64,000 nucleotides of DNA from Coniella vitis (Eukaryota > Ascomycota > Sordariomycetes > Diaporthales > Schizoparmaceae). The position numbers were made by a program, and so were the translations under genes. The stretch is from positions 1,116,001 through 1,180,000 of the forward strand of contig WUJK01000002.1 in NCBI GenBank assembly GCA_011317545.1, read 5' to 3'. The notes beneath the pieces were generated by a model that saw only the letters and a list, made by a program, of their open reading frames with translations, made no database searches and was not told the origin of the DNA. Of this stretch, positions 1 to 10,104 are shown one piece after another (the stretch's first letter is position 1; every line of letters begins with the position of its first letter).

Positions 1-553
1 GAGAAATGGTGCTTGTTGTTGTTGCTGCTGCGAGGCTGGAATTTCTGGCTTTGGAAGTACAGTTCGGCTAAATGTGGGTCCCCGGCGGACGAGCACCTCT
101 AGGCCCCGTTGGGCCTGCCTGCAGGTCTTTAACTACCTAGGTACCTAGGTACTGTGCACATCTTCCGAGTCTCCCAGTCAGCCAAGCCAGTTTCACCCGC
201 TTCTAAGTATGCAGAAACGCGGCCTACAGCACCACTTGCGTCTACTATGTACGAATACGCTGGGTAAAACGGCATGTTGGTACGCAGGTACGTCAGGAGC
301 CTCTCCTTAACTTGTGTCGATGTAAATAAAATGCGAGTCATATGCATCGAATCACAAAAGTACTTATACAGGCGGAAGGTATAGTATTCACGAACTCTGC
401 TATCGCGCTCTAGAATGGCAGATTTCTTGTTGATTCTTGACCTCTCAGTTCCATCCTCAACAGATCGCTGACCTCCTCTGCTCTCAGGTTGCCATTGGTC
501 GGTTGCGCTCTTCTGAGTCAAGTACTTAAAAACTGGTTCTTGCCTTTAGTCCC
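1..553. other. Intergenic, downstream of sec31
   Basis: No convincing gene. The stretch holds a doubled CCTAGGTA motif near 134-150 (reading CCTAGGTACCTAGGTAC) and one TACTATGTA motif at 243-251. The first 40 bases carry a short TTG/CTG triplet run that might be the edge of a neighbouring gene, but nothing decides this. An open frame across 129-521 on the minus strand has no recognisable family. Confidence 0.5.
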
Positions 554-3500
554 TTACGGCGTCGCCTTGCTCATGCTAATCAGTCTCTTCACACCCACCT
601 TTGATTTCAGGTTAGCACACATTGTTTCTGAACAGGCAGATGGCTGTGGTATACTCACAATCCAATTTCCTCCTTCCTCAGTTTTGTTCTTCTGAATATC
701 TAGCTGGATCTGCTGGGCCAGATCGTAGTTCTTAGCCTCGAGGGCTTCGGCCAGTTGGTTGAGCTGCTCAATAGTGGCAGGCTGCACAAGCTCTTCGTTG
801 TTCAGGTGGTCAAAGAGGAGGTTCAGTCGTTTTTGCGCGTCCCTGACCTGAGGCGCAAAATTTTGCGGTGCCTTGGACGCCACGCGCTGCATGTCCTGAT
901 TCAAGATGTCAACCATGCGCTGGGCGTTCATGGGAATGTGTGAACGATCTCCAGCGGGGTGCCTAGGCTTGGGTGGAGGTACAACCGCGCGTGCTGGAGG
1001 TGGTGTCGGGCGACTGGCTTGAGGCGGACCACTCATTGGTGGACCACCAACAGGCGGAGGTGCTAAGGGAGGTTGGCTCGAAGGGGTCGGAGCCGCCCCG
1101 AAAGGTCCAGCAGGAGCGTACGATCCTGGCCCGGGAGTTGCCTGAGGTGGTGCGTAAGGATTGGGCGGCGGTGGCCTGCTGGCAGCCGGAGGCGGGGGCA
1201 CCGATGAACCTGGGATTGAAGTATTGCTAGCTTGTTGAGCAGCCGGAGCCGGAGCATACCGGCTAGAAGGGGGCGCACCTGTGGGTGGTGCGTTGTAGGG
1301 CGACGAAGTGCGTGGCACACCTGGAGGAGGCGCTATGCCCGCCGCTGGTGGTGGGGGAGCATAGGGATTAGAAGTCGTTGAAGGTGGTCGTACTGGAAGA
1401 CCTGAGCCCTGACTCGTCAGAGGCGATGTGACTCGAGGAGGACCAGAAGTTTTGGGCGGAGGTGGAGGAGGAGTGGCGATGCCGCGTGGCGGAGCTCCAA
1501 AGGGGCTTTGGGGTGGTGGTCCAACACCTGGCGTCTGCTGGCTAGGGAACGGCGATGCGACGACAGCTCTTGGCGTCGATTTCCGTGTCTGTCCTTTGAC
1601 TACATTGGGTGTATCATTCCAGTCGCCAACGTCCTTTGCCCGCAGCAGTGGTGGGTTGGAATTCGGTGTTGGGCCGCGCGGCGGACCACCCATCGGCGGA
1701 GGTATCATTGCCGGTTGACCATATGGCGTGAACGTTGATGGTTGAGGAGGCGCATAGCCTATCGGGGGCTGGTAAGGAGTCGCTCCGGCTGGCGCATAGG
1801 GATTGCTAGGTGGAGCATAGGGGTTCGCAGCCGGAGAAGGAGCAGCGGCAGGAGAGACAAAACTGCTCACAGCAGCTGCAGCTCCGGGAGGAGCGTATGG
1901 ATGCGCAGCTGGTGTGGGAATCGAGGCTGTTGATCCATAAGTGTTGAGGGGCGCGGCAGGCTGAGCAGGCTGATAAGCGACTGGTTGCTGTCGAGCAGGT
2001 TGTTGCCGAGTAGTTGATCGAGTAGCTGACGAGGCTGGACGCGTCGCACCACCCACTTGGGCAGGCGTCTTCTGAGTGGCGAGTTTGACGCGGTTTCTGG
2101 CAACCTCTGCTGCAGGATACTTGGCTGGAAGCAAGTCTAGATATTTCTGCGCCACAGGAAGCAAGCCATGGGCGGCAGCAATGTCTGCATACTCAGTGTA
2201 CTTGTCATATAGCGCAGCCAGTTTCCAGTCGGACGTCTGACCAAGTTCCGCGTCGCTGAACTTGGTCACGAGTCTAAACACAGTGACTTTTTCAATGAAT
2301 TGCTGCAACGACCTGGCATGCACGGAGAAGGTAGAGTCACCGCTGGGCTCTTTCATACCGACCTGTTCAGTCTCTTCGAGCTCTTCGATCCAGATGCCGA
2401 CGGCCTTTTCTAACTTCGAGCCCACCAGGTAACAGAAAGATGCGTCCTTGCGGGAACCCTGCTCCAAGATCCTATCACCGAGCACTTCGCACAGATCAGG
2501 AAACTCATCGGGTTTGGCATATGTGCATAGAGTAGCCATAGTCTCCTTCCAGTCGACGAGATCTGCGTTGTAGACGACATCCCAAAGATTCTCGGTAATG
2601 ACAGAGCTCAATAAGCGAAGGTAGCTAGGCTTGCCTTTGCTGCTGGAAAGGTACGCCGCTTGGACCTTCTCCACCAGCTCCTTGCCACCACAGTTGGCGA
2701 TGATGAAAGCATCCGCCATTCTGTCTTCTTTGAGACAGATTTCAGCCGCTTTAGCAAAATTGCCGAGCATAAGTGCCTTCGTAATGCGATCCTCTAGGGC
2801 CGTGTTGCCTTCGCTAAGAAGGTGGAAAGGATCCTCAGTCTTGGCTCCCTTGTTGGCGGCAAGACCGGACAAGAAGTCTTCACCGTCATTGCCGTCGAAC
2901 ATGCTGACCATTCTGCGATGTTTGCTCTTGTTCAGGCCGTTTTCGTTTGGCGACGATGCCTCGGCAATTTCTTCCTCCTTCTCAGCCCCATCAATGACCT
3001 CTTCCTCATGCTGTTTGTTGAAGCCAAGGTACTCGACAACCTGCTGGCGGGGCTCCGCAGCAACAAGCGTCTCCAACACCAGCCAGTCGGCCTTCTCCTC
3101 GTCAGTCTTCGCCTGCTCCAGGTGGGAGGCGCAGATCTGCTTCAAGTCACCACTCAGCAATGAGGCCTCAAACTTTTCGGCCTCAGCTGTGACGTCTGAG
3201 TCAACCGAGAATTGGGAAATCAAGACTTTTGATGTGCCGGGATGACCAGTAGCAGCCGTATTCTTCTTGAAAACAATGACCTTGCCTCCAAAGCCAAAAG
3301 AAGCGCCAATTGGCCTCTTCATCCATGCCGGCGCTTTGGGCAGGGAGAAAGAAGCACCCTGAGGTTGTGTCTGTGCACTTGTAAAGAAGTCTTCGCCATC
3401 CAAGCTGTTCTGCGTAGTCGCCTGCGTAGTGGAAGGGTTGGTATTTTGTAGAGTCTGGATTGCAATCTTGCCGTCAAATGAAGCCGTGGCCGACAGGCTC

Positions 3501-4498
3501 GGATTGTGAGGGTTGAAGCGGGTCAAGAACGTCCAGTTTGTAACTTCTGGGAATTCGCCATAGCGCTCTCCAGTTTGGGGGTTCCAAAGCAAGGTCCGGT
3601 TGTCCTTGCCACACGAGAGCAGCAGGTCCGCATCTTGCTCACACCACGAGAGAGACAGGACGCCCTGCTCGTGTCCTTGAAGTGTCCGCTCCGGCGCATT
3701 CGAATTCCGCAGGTCCCACAGCAGTATAACTGGTGTATTGTCGTCAGGAGTTGCCGTCAAGAGCTTGGTTGAATTGTGTGGGTCCCAGGCTATTGCGCTG
3801 ACGGGCTTGCGGTTATTGTTGAGCGTCAACGACGCCTTCTTTGTCTTCAGGTCCCAAACAGTCACAAATCCTCCAGAGCCTCCCGTGGCTAGGATGTGTG
3901 AGACTTTTCTGTTCCAGGCCACGCATTCGATATCATCTGACCGGGCGGCAGCACTGCCCAGGCGAAGCGGATTCTCAATGTCGTTAGTGTCGTGAATCCA
4001 CAGCTCGCCTTTGTTGCCTGCGGTAGCGAGGATCTGGGGCTTCAGTGGGTTGAATTGTAGAGACTTAATGGCACCGCTGTGTTTCGTTGTGTGGGAGATC
4101 TGCGCGTCAGACGACCCAGAGATGAGCTTCTCAGCATCCCAAAGCTGTAATGAGCCATTCTCAAGTGCGCCGGCAATGATACCTCGGGGATGTGTGTCGT
4201 CGGGGGGACCCCAGGCAAGATCATGGAACCTGTTTAAGCAAGACTGTTAGCATAGCAATACGAGAAAGCCTCTCGAAGCAGAAACGAACTTTGAATCGAC
4301 AGAAATGTTGGTAATGGGTTGCAGCTCAAGTCCCTGCTCCTGGCTGTCCAGGTTTAGGTCCCACAGCTCGAGCTTGACTTCATCTGAGAAGCTATCGTCA
4401 ACGGCGCCAGCACGAGTTCCTGTAACCAAGAGAGGCTTGGCCGACCCGGAGGACCACGCGAAAGCCGCTGTCCTCGGAATCTCCCTCAATCGCACCAT
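554..4498 (-). CDS. sec31: Sec31, outer COPII coat subunit
   Basis: Outer-layer scaffold of the COPII coat; with Sec13 it cages ER exit vesicles and stimulates Sar1 GTPase. Exons 4290-4498, 659-4229 and 554-598 (introns of 60 nt each) give 1274 residues, normal for fungal Sec31. The start MVRLREIPRTAAF is the typical family start. WD40 repeats fill about residues 1-330 (for example LWDLKTKK, LLWDLRN, TLLWNPQTGERYGEF), then the Sec13-binding/ACE1 helical region to about 680, a long Pro-rich segment (many NPYAPP-type repeats, about 690-1130), and a conserved helical C-terminus ending GVKRLISMSKATP. The last intron is supported by that ending: splicing joins GNWI directly to VGVKRL. That intron is in frame and stop-free (see findings). 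Divergent from the RRM gene at 5076. Confidence 0.96.
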
Positions 4499-5075
4499 GT
4501 TGTCGTAATATAATCAGTAGCTGCTTGTTCGTGGGCGGGAACGAGACAATTGCCCCTTGACGGAGGCGCAAAGTACCCAGGTAACGGCGAGCTTGAATTA
4601 TGCACTCGAAACGAAACGCTGAACAGGCATGAAGCAGAGGGGGCGTATAATTGAACTCCAAGTAGTGCCCAAGGACCGTGGGAGCAATAACAGCTGCAGG
4701 GTGGACCGTACAGAGAGATGGAAAGGACACAAGACCGTTGGCGCGCAAGTGTTATAGTACGGCAAGCCTGGCTGATGCTGAAGGGCCAGATCGCCCTCGT
4801 ATATAGTAGCGGCCTACGGGCTTACACCTAGGCTGCTGTTGTGAGCAGGGGTTAGGTCGTTTGGGAAGCGGATGGCCACGCTTGATTGGACACAAACTTC
4901 CTTGGGGGGGGAGCAGGGGCCTAAGCTTACTCCAGTGCCCCTCCAAAGGCTCCAGCTTGCGGCAGAGGCTTGGGACTGTACGCGATACGCTTCGAGGGCC
5001 AATCGCGAACCAAAGCAACGCTCCCCGACCCTACACAAAACCTCAAACTCGATCAACTTTCAGCGCAACAGAGAT
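4499..5075. promoter_or_regulatory. Divergent promoter region, sec31 / RRM gene
   Basis: A 577-bp gap between two start codons facing away from each other. No clear TATA box. A G-run and the palindrome-like CCTAGG near 4828 are the only notable features. The short open frames here have no family resemblance. Confidence 0.5.
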
Positions 5076-5599
5076 ATGACGGACACAGCCAGGTGGAAAG
5101 CAACAGTATATGTCGGCGGCCTTGCGCCGGTCGTCACAATTGCAACGATACATGACGCATTCCTACCGTTTGGAGATATTGCCGACGTTTCCCTGCCCAA
5201 AAACGAAAATCCCAACTCCAGCGCCACAGAACCACATCGAGGTTTTGCCTACGTTGAGTTCGAGGATGCAGACGATGCAAAGGAGGCAATAGATAATATG
5301 AATCAGTCAGAATTCTTTGGACGGGTCATCAAGGTCACGGCCGCAAAAGCGCCCAAGAGCGCAGACGAGGGTCTAGGAAGCAAAACCGCGTTATGGGCTC
5401 AGGTACGGTCACTTCGGTGTTCATGTCGTAGCGCAACAGGTTAGCTAACAAGAGATAGGAGAGCTGGCTGGCTAAGAATGCTGTCAGTGAGGAAGACCAA
5501 CTTGCTGCAGAACAGCCCCTAGCACCGGAAGTCACAATGGCTGAGGATCCAATGCAAGGCCTTGAAGGACTGGATGTGGCTGGGCCACGACAAGTATAG
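5076..5599 (+). CDS. Stand-alone RRM protein, cyclophilin-E-type RRM
   Basis: Exons 5076-5402 and 5459-5599 (intron 56 nt, branch GCTAAC) give 155 residues. One RRM fills about residues 8-90: RNP2-like VYVGGL, RNP1-like RGFAYVEF, then AIDNMNQSEFFGR. This is the RRM type fused to a peptidyl-prolyl isomerase in cyclophilin E/Cyp33, where it binds RNA in spliceosome and chromatin contexts. Here no isomerase domain follows: the frame ends after a short acidic tail (WAQESWLAKNAVSEEDQ and a few dozen residues more). The ATG at 5076 sits just before the RRM, and earlier ATGs in this frame add non-conserved sequence. Function in RNA processing is inferred from the domain only. Confidence 0.85.
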
Positions 5600-5837
5600 G
5601 GCTGCCGCAATGTTTGGCAAAACTGTACAATGATACCCCGCGAAATCAATATTACACGACGGCGTTATGGCGAAAGGGTCGGGTTTAATCTAAGGTCAAA
5701 AAGGACGAGGTTGTTAAACAGGTTGAATAAGTTGGCATTTTTTTGGTGCCAACCGTCTCTATATCACCCAATTGTAGAATGGCATACTCGCATTCGTCTA
5801 TAGACGTTTCATTTTCTTACACATGCAATTCCCTGGA

Positions 5838-6334
5838 TTAATGCTCATCGCCGTGGTGGGCAGCGGCAGCGCTCTCTGCAGCGCGGTTTTGGCGCTTGAG
5901 GCGGATGGTCTTGTCGGTGACGAGATGGCGCGTGCACGAGTAGGCGGCAGCGCAAACAGCAAAGCCAACGACGACACCTGTTGCAACAGCTGTCAGTTAC
6001 CAGCCCAACCCATCCTAGACATGCCAGTTTACGCACCGAGAGGAAGTAACTCAGCGGGGATTTCGCGGAATCGTCGAAGGCGTTGAGAGATTGTGTGAGC
6101 TATAACCGGTTTTTGATATCAGACTTGACTCATAAGGAATATGGTCCTTGATGGCTTGACCAAAACTCGCTTCCGACTCTACATACCGGCCTGTTCCTCC
6201 TTCTGCATTGACATTGTATGATTAGCTTTGTGTTGCCGCTGCTAGCCAGTAAGTGGGAAGGGGGCTCTTACGGGGACCGGGCGCATCATAGCCCGCGTGG
6301 GCTGGAACATGCGCATAACTCTCGTGGCATACAT
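5838..6334 (-). CDS. B12D / MLRQ-family small respiratory protein (NDUFA4-like)
   Basis: Four exons, 6272-6334, 6187-6202 (16 nt), 6037-6099 and 5838-5977, join in frame to 93 residues. The start is MYATRVMRMFQPTRAMMRPV, followed by KEEQAAHTISQRLRRF and a single membrane segment around residues 48-63 (GVVVGFAVCAAAYS), then a basic patch (TRHLVTDKTIRLKRQ) and a polar tail. That layout is the B12D/MLRQ family, first described as complex I MLRQ and in mammals (NDUFA4) shown to associate with cytochrome c oxidase. It would sit in the mitochondrial inner membrane. The last acceptor has an alternative 12 nt upstream (adds AVAT). Head to head with cox12. Too fragmented by introns to appear as one open frame. 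Confidence 0.85.
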
Positions 6335-6738
6335 TTTGGCTAACTGTTGTGGAGTGGAGAGGAATGTTGTCGAGCAGGGTGTCGATGGCAGGTTGTCGGT
6401 ATGCAGGCAACGTCGATGCTTCTCTTCGTTTGATCGACCTGCGTCAGAGGAAGCTCGCCAGCGACAATTGCAAGTTGCCGTCTGCGAGAATGAAGCCCCA
6501 CCCTGCGTCAACCCAGCCAGTCAGAACGTCCAATTTGCGACACTGCCGGCCGAAAGTGCAAGAGCTGTCGGCAACTAACGACTTTTGGCCTTGGATTTCC
6601 GGCCAATTCCATTCATCATCGACATCCCCCAGCTCAGCCCATGATAGCCAACGATACTCGACGTCAACTCAAGTCCAGTCAACCGCCAATTGAGCCCCGA
6701 ACACCCTCTCCACTCCATATCATACGCACAAAGCCAAG
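6335..6738. promoter_or_regulatory. Divergent promoter, B12D gene / cox12
   Basis: The 404 bp separating the start codons of two small respiratory-chain genes transcribed away from each other. I see no classic TATA box. Shared regulation is an inference from geometry and function. Confidence 0.55.
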
Positions 6739-7286
6739 ATGTCTGACGACGAGCGTGTTACCAAGCCCTTCAAGTTCGTCACCGGTAAGTCACGACTAAT
6801 TCGCTCCTCGGACGATCGTACGATTTTCTCGTGTGCTACAGCTAACAATGACATGTAGCTGGTATGCTACATCCCCCTTGAAACGATCGAAGACTGGCTC
6901 CGAAAGCTATATGGCGGCCTTCCTGGTCTTGCGCCTGGAGAGCCTTGGTGTGCCGCATCTGCAAAAAGTTGGAAGAGCAGAGCTTTCTGACCAAATCCGT
7001 TGTCATCGCGTAGGTGTCGATGCTCGTTTCCCGAACATGAACCAGACCAAGCACTGCTGGCAGAACTACGTCGACTACCACAAGTGCATCCTCGCCAAGG
7101 GTGAAGACTTCGCCCCTTGCCGCCAGTTCTGGCTGGCCTACCGGTCCTTGTGCCCCAGTGGATGGTACCAGCGGTGGGATGAACAGAGAGGTAAGGAACA
7201 AAATCTAAGCACTACCTTGTAGTTGTAATGTGAGCTAATGATGCTTGAATATAGAAGCTGGAAACTTCCCGGCGCGCTTGGAGTAA
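6739..7286 (+). CDS. cox12: Cytochrome c oxidase subunit VIb (Cox12)
   Basis: Nuclear-encoded intermembrane-space subunit of complex IV. Best model: exons 6739-6784, 6859-6861 (only 3 nt, CTG), 7014-7190 and 7255-7286, 85 residues, the usual size. The protein begins MSDDERVTKPFKFVT, then AGVDARFPNMNQTKHCW, and carries the paired cysteines of the family in the CX9C plus CX10C arrangement (C in KHCWQNYVDYHKC and APCRQFWLAYRSLC), ending EAGNFPARLE. The 3-nt exon is called because it supplies the conserved Ala of VTAG and has complete splice signals on both sides (GCTAAC branch and TAG before it, GTATGC after it). Skipping it stays in frame but loses that residue. Head to head with the B12D gene. 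Confidence 0.93.
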
Positions 7287-7829
7287 AAATAGATTGTATG
7301 TCCAAGGTAGGGGCAGGGATAGAGAATCGGCATCACGCGATACCGCTGTTCAAGATGGCGAATAGAAAGAAGCAGGTTCATGCATTCAGATATTGATTAA
7401 AAGTTTCGAACTGCACACTTGTATGGGCTCAACACTACTGAGTGCCTATGAGTATCTCAAACACGTTGGAGATCGTATGGCATCACTTTACACCGGTTCC
7501 CAGCTCATCGTAGTTGTATAGTGTCTTTCCAGATTGCATGACATGCCTCCGGTTAGCATTCATCAAGTCACCACATCACGCATCTTGTATCCTCGTTCAA
7601 ACGTTTTTGTGAAGAAAAGAAAATAGCAGTTTCAAGTGTTGTGGAGTGTTATGAGTAGAGGGTCTCATGGGCAAGTACCTGCACTATTGTTGGACCCGTT
7701 CTGTCGGTTTCCAGCCGCTAACATCCAATGATTCCGAGCAAACGCCACGCTTTCATGCTTTCCGCTTTGATAAGAAATTAATCAACCAACCTGCTTCACC
7801 GTGCTTTGAAAGTACTTCATACCATCATT
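7287..7829. other. Convergent 3' region, cox12 / sde2
   Basis: 543 bp between two stop codons that face each other. It should hold both 3' untranslated regions. I see no further gene. Confidence 0.6.
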
Positions 7830-8723
7830 TCACCTCTTTTGATCAGCTTCGTCATCAGAGCTCATGAACTCGTCGTCCTCTTCAAAGCCGAAGAATGAAC
7901 GTGCCTGCGGCTTTGGCGCCATAGGTTGCTTTCCCTTACTGGTCTCGGACTGAGGAGTTGTGGCACCAGAACTAGACGCCTTGATATCATCGTCCTCGTC
8001 GACCGAGTCTTCTTCAATAGTGGCGCCTTCCAGAGAGAAACTAGATGAGCCGACTGAAGATCCAGTCAAGTTGTCCTTCAAACTACCGTCCTGCATGGCA
8101 GCAAGGACAGTGTTTCTCGTCCTTTCCAGTGCCTCCTCCTTGTCCTCCACCCACTTTCCATCCATACGTCCCCGATTGACATTCCGTATCTCCTCTTCCC
8201 GGCGATCCGCTGCCTCCACGATCGATGTCCAGCGCTCGCGCCTGCGCTCCTTTTCTTTCTGCTCCATCTCAGGTTTGATGGCGAGGTATTCAGCTAGAGC
8301 CTTGGCTTCGGTGACAGTTCGGAGTCGTCGCCCATCAAGGTTTCTGCTCGAAGCATTCTCGTCGCCATTGTTCTTCTTGCGTTTCGAGGACATGCGACCA
8401 CCTGCAGCACGTAGCTGGGATCCGAAACCACCCTTGCCACCGCAAAGAGGATGCGAGAGTCGGAGTGGGAGAACATCTGATGAAGTTGCCACGAGAGACG
8501 ATAGACTGCATAATGAGTGTTGGGATACCTCGACATTGGAGTTTGTTGTAAGTACGAGTGACTGAAAAGTTGCATCGTCCAGCTGGGATGGCAAGCGCTT
8601 GCCCAACTCTAGCCACAAGCTCTGGATGGATGTTGATGATGGCAGCGGTAGACAAAGGGTTCGAGGCAAACCAAGTCCATGAAAGCTCGTAATGAGCACG
8701 TTAATGTAAGAATACTCCATCAC
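7830..8723 (-). CDS. sde2: Sde2, ubiquitin-fold splicing/genome-maintenance factor
   Basis: A single 297-residue exon. An N-terminal ubiquitin-like fold (about 1-96) ends in the diglycine of LCGGKGGFGSQLRAAGGRM: G95-G96 then K97. In fission yeast, Sde2 is cut after this GG and the Lys-starting C-terminal part joins the spliceosome to support removal of particular introns; human SDE2 also acts in replication stress. After the cut come a conserved helical part (TEAKALAEYLAIKP and an RRERW segment), then acidic/serine-rich sequence and the tail FFGFEEDDEFMSSDDEAD. The start at 8723 has a second Met directly after it (8720). Divergent from rps10, 454 bp apart. Confidence 0.92.
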   Translation of the reverse strand: MMEYSYINVLITSFHGLGLPRTLCLPLPSSTSIQSLWLELGKRLPSQLDDATFQSLVLTTNSNVEVSQHSLCSLSSLVATSSDVLPLRLSHPLCGGKGGFGSQLRAAGGRMSSKRKKNNGDENASSRNLDGRRLRTVTEAKALAEYLAIKPEMEQKEKERRRERWTSIVEAADRREEEIRNVNRGRMDGKWVEDKEEALERTRNTVLAAMQDGSLKDNLTGSSVGSSSFSLEGATIEEDSVDEDDDIKASSSGATTPQSETSKGKQPMAPKPQARSFFGFEEDDEFMSSDDEADQKR

Positions 8724-9177
8724 GCCAAGGCTTGCAGTATCCTATCTAGTCGAGTATTTGTTGTCGTCGATTTGCATAGGTCAAGGGTGTGTTGGCAAGC
8801 GTGTCAATGGATTTGGTTGATGAGGGCGCTGAACTGACGGGAAGATGTAAGTGCTGAAGAGCGTTATGATAAGGTACGATAGTAAGATCAGAGTGGATCA
8901 GAGAACAGATGCATTGGGAGCGGCGTTCACATATGGCAAGCGACAGGCGCGGCCACGCGCACGGACCAGGCTCAACGGAAAGCGGAGATTCTCAAGCCCC
9001 TAGCGCAAAATTTTAAAGTGGGCCTTAGTCACCCTGCACCGCACATTTGGCGAGGGCGAGAGAGTAGCAGCCTCGAGAACAGAAATCCAACCCTATCGCG
9101 GAAAAAGCTGTCGCCCATCGTCTTCCCGACTCCACGATCAACTACCTACCCAAACAGTCGGCAAACCGATCGCAACC
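8724..9177. promoter_or_regulatory. Divergent promoter region, sde2 / rps10
   Basis: 454 bp between divergent start codons. The rps10 side ends in a C/A-rich leader. No clear TATA box. Confidence 0.5.
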
Positions 9178-10104
9178 ATGCTTATTCCCAAGGCCGACCG
9201 CAAGGCGATCCACGAGGTATGGCTATCTCTCACCTGCAACACGAATACCCGACACAAAATTCGACAGAAATCGCAAAGATGAATCGACAGCAAAACGCTC
9301 GGTCAATCGCAATGCCACAACACCCTGTCGAATTGAACCTCTCTTGAATTTGAACGAGACGCTACAAATTGGAAACGGGCATATGGCTGATGGTTTTTGT
9401 TCGATGGCAGGCTCTCTTCCGTGAGGGAGTTCTCGTGGCCCAGAAGGAGTAAGCAACATTGGCAAGAGCGCATATCGAGATGGAACTTACCTACGAACTT
9501 GAGGTTGACTAATATATCGTGTCTAGCTTCAACCTTCCTGAGCACCCCGAGATCCCCGTCAAGAACCTCTATGTCATCAAGGCCATGCAGTCCCTGAACT
9601 CTCGTGGCTATGTCAAGACCCAGTTCTCGTGGCAATACTGTGCGTAATTGCCCATTTATGGAAATTATAGAGAGAGCAAAAGAACAGCATTCGATATTTG
9701 CGGCCGAGCAATACACGACGCTGATGATAGAACTCTTGCAGACTACTACACCTTGACCCCCGAGGGTCTCGACTACCTGCGCGAGTGGCTCCACCTGCCC
9801 GCCGAGATCGTTCCTGCCACCCACATCAAGCAGCAGCGCTCGCACGCTCCTCCCCGTGGCATGCTCGGTGACGAGGAGCGCCGCCGACCTTTCGGCCGTG
9901 GCCGTGGCGACCGTGGCGACCGTGAGGGCGGCTACAGACGCCGTGACGCTGGTGAGGGCAAGGAGGGCGGTGCCCCTGGCGAGTTCAACCCTCAGTTGTA
10001 AGCAGAACTCTGTTTGGTCAACCCGCGCAAGCCAACTTTGGTATACTAATAATGATCTTAGCCGTGGTGGATTTGGCCGTGGCCGTGGCGCTCCCCCTTC
10101 TTAA
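9178..10104 (+). CDS. rps10: 40S ribosomal protein S10 (eS10)
   Basis: Small-subunit ribosomal protein of the cytosolic ribosome. Exons 9178-9216, 9411-9448, 9527-9639, 9742-9997 and 10062-10104 join to 162 residues. It begins MLIPKADRKAIHEALFREG, continues DFNLPEHPEIPVKNLYVIKA and the diagnostic SWQYYYYTLTPEG, and ends in a Gly/Arg-rich tail (RGRGDRGDREGGYRRR, then RGGFGRGRGAPPS). Four introns crowd the 5' half and one lies near the end, a usual arrangement for fungal ribosomal protein genes. The first intron (194 nt) is the longest. The last 14 codons lie on their own exon. Confidence 0.96.

Noticed and set aside
2631..3245. 204-codon plus-strand open frame inside sec31
   Set aside because: Antisense to the strongly supported Sec31 exon; composition mirrors the coding strand and no domain is visible.
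6335..6511. N-terminal extension of the B12D protein to an upstream Met at 6511
   Set aside because: The extra residues are Cys/Arg-rich and unlike the family; MYATR at 6334 is the expected start.
8500..8530. Possible short intron in sde2 (GTATCC to CAG)
   Set aside because: About 25 nt is too short for a fungal intron, and the frame is open and plausible without removing it.
7960..8565. 201-codon plus-strand open frame opposite sde2
   Set aside because: Shadow of the Sde2 coding strand; Ser/Arg-rich with no family pattern.
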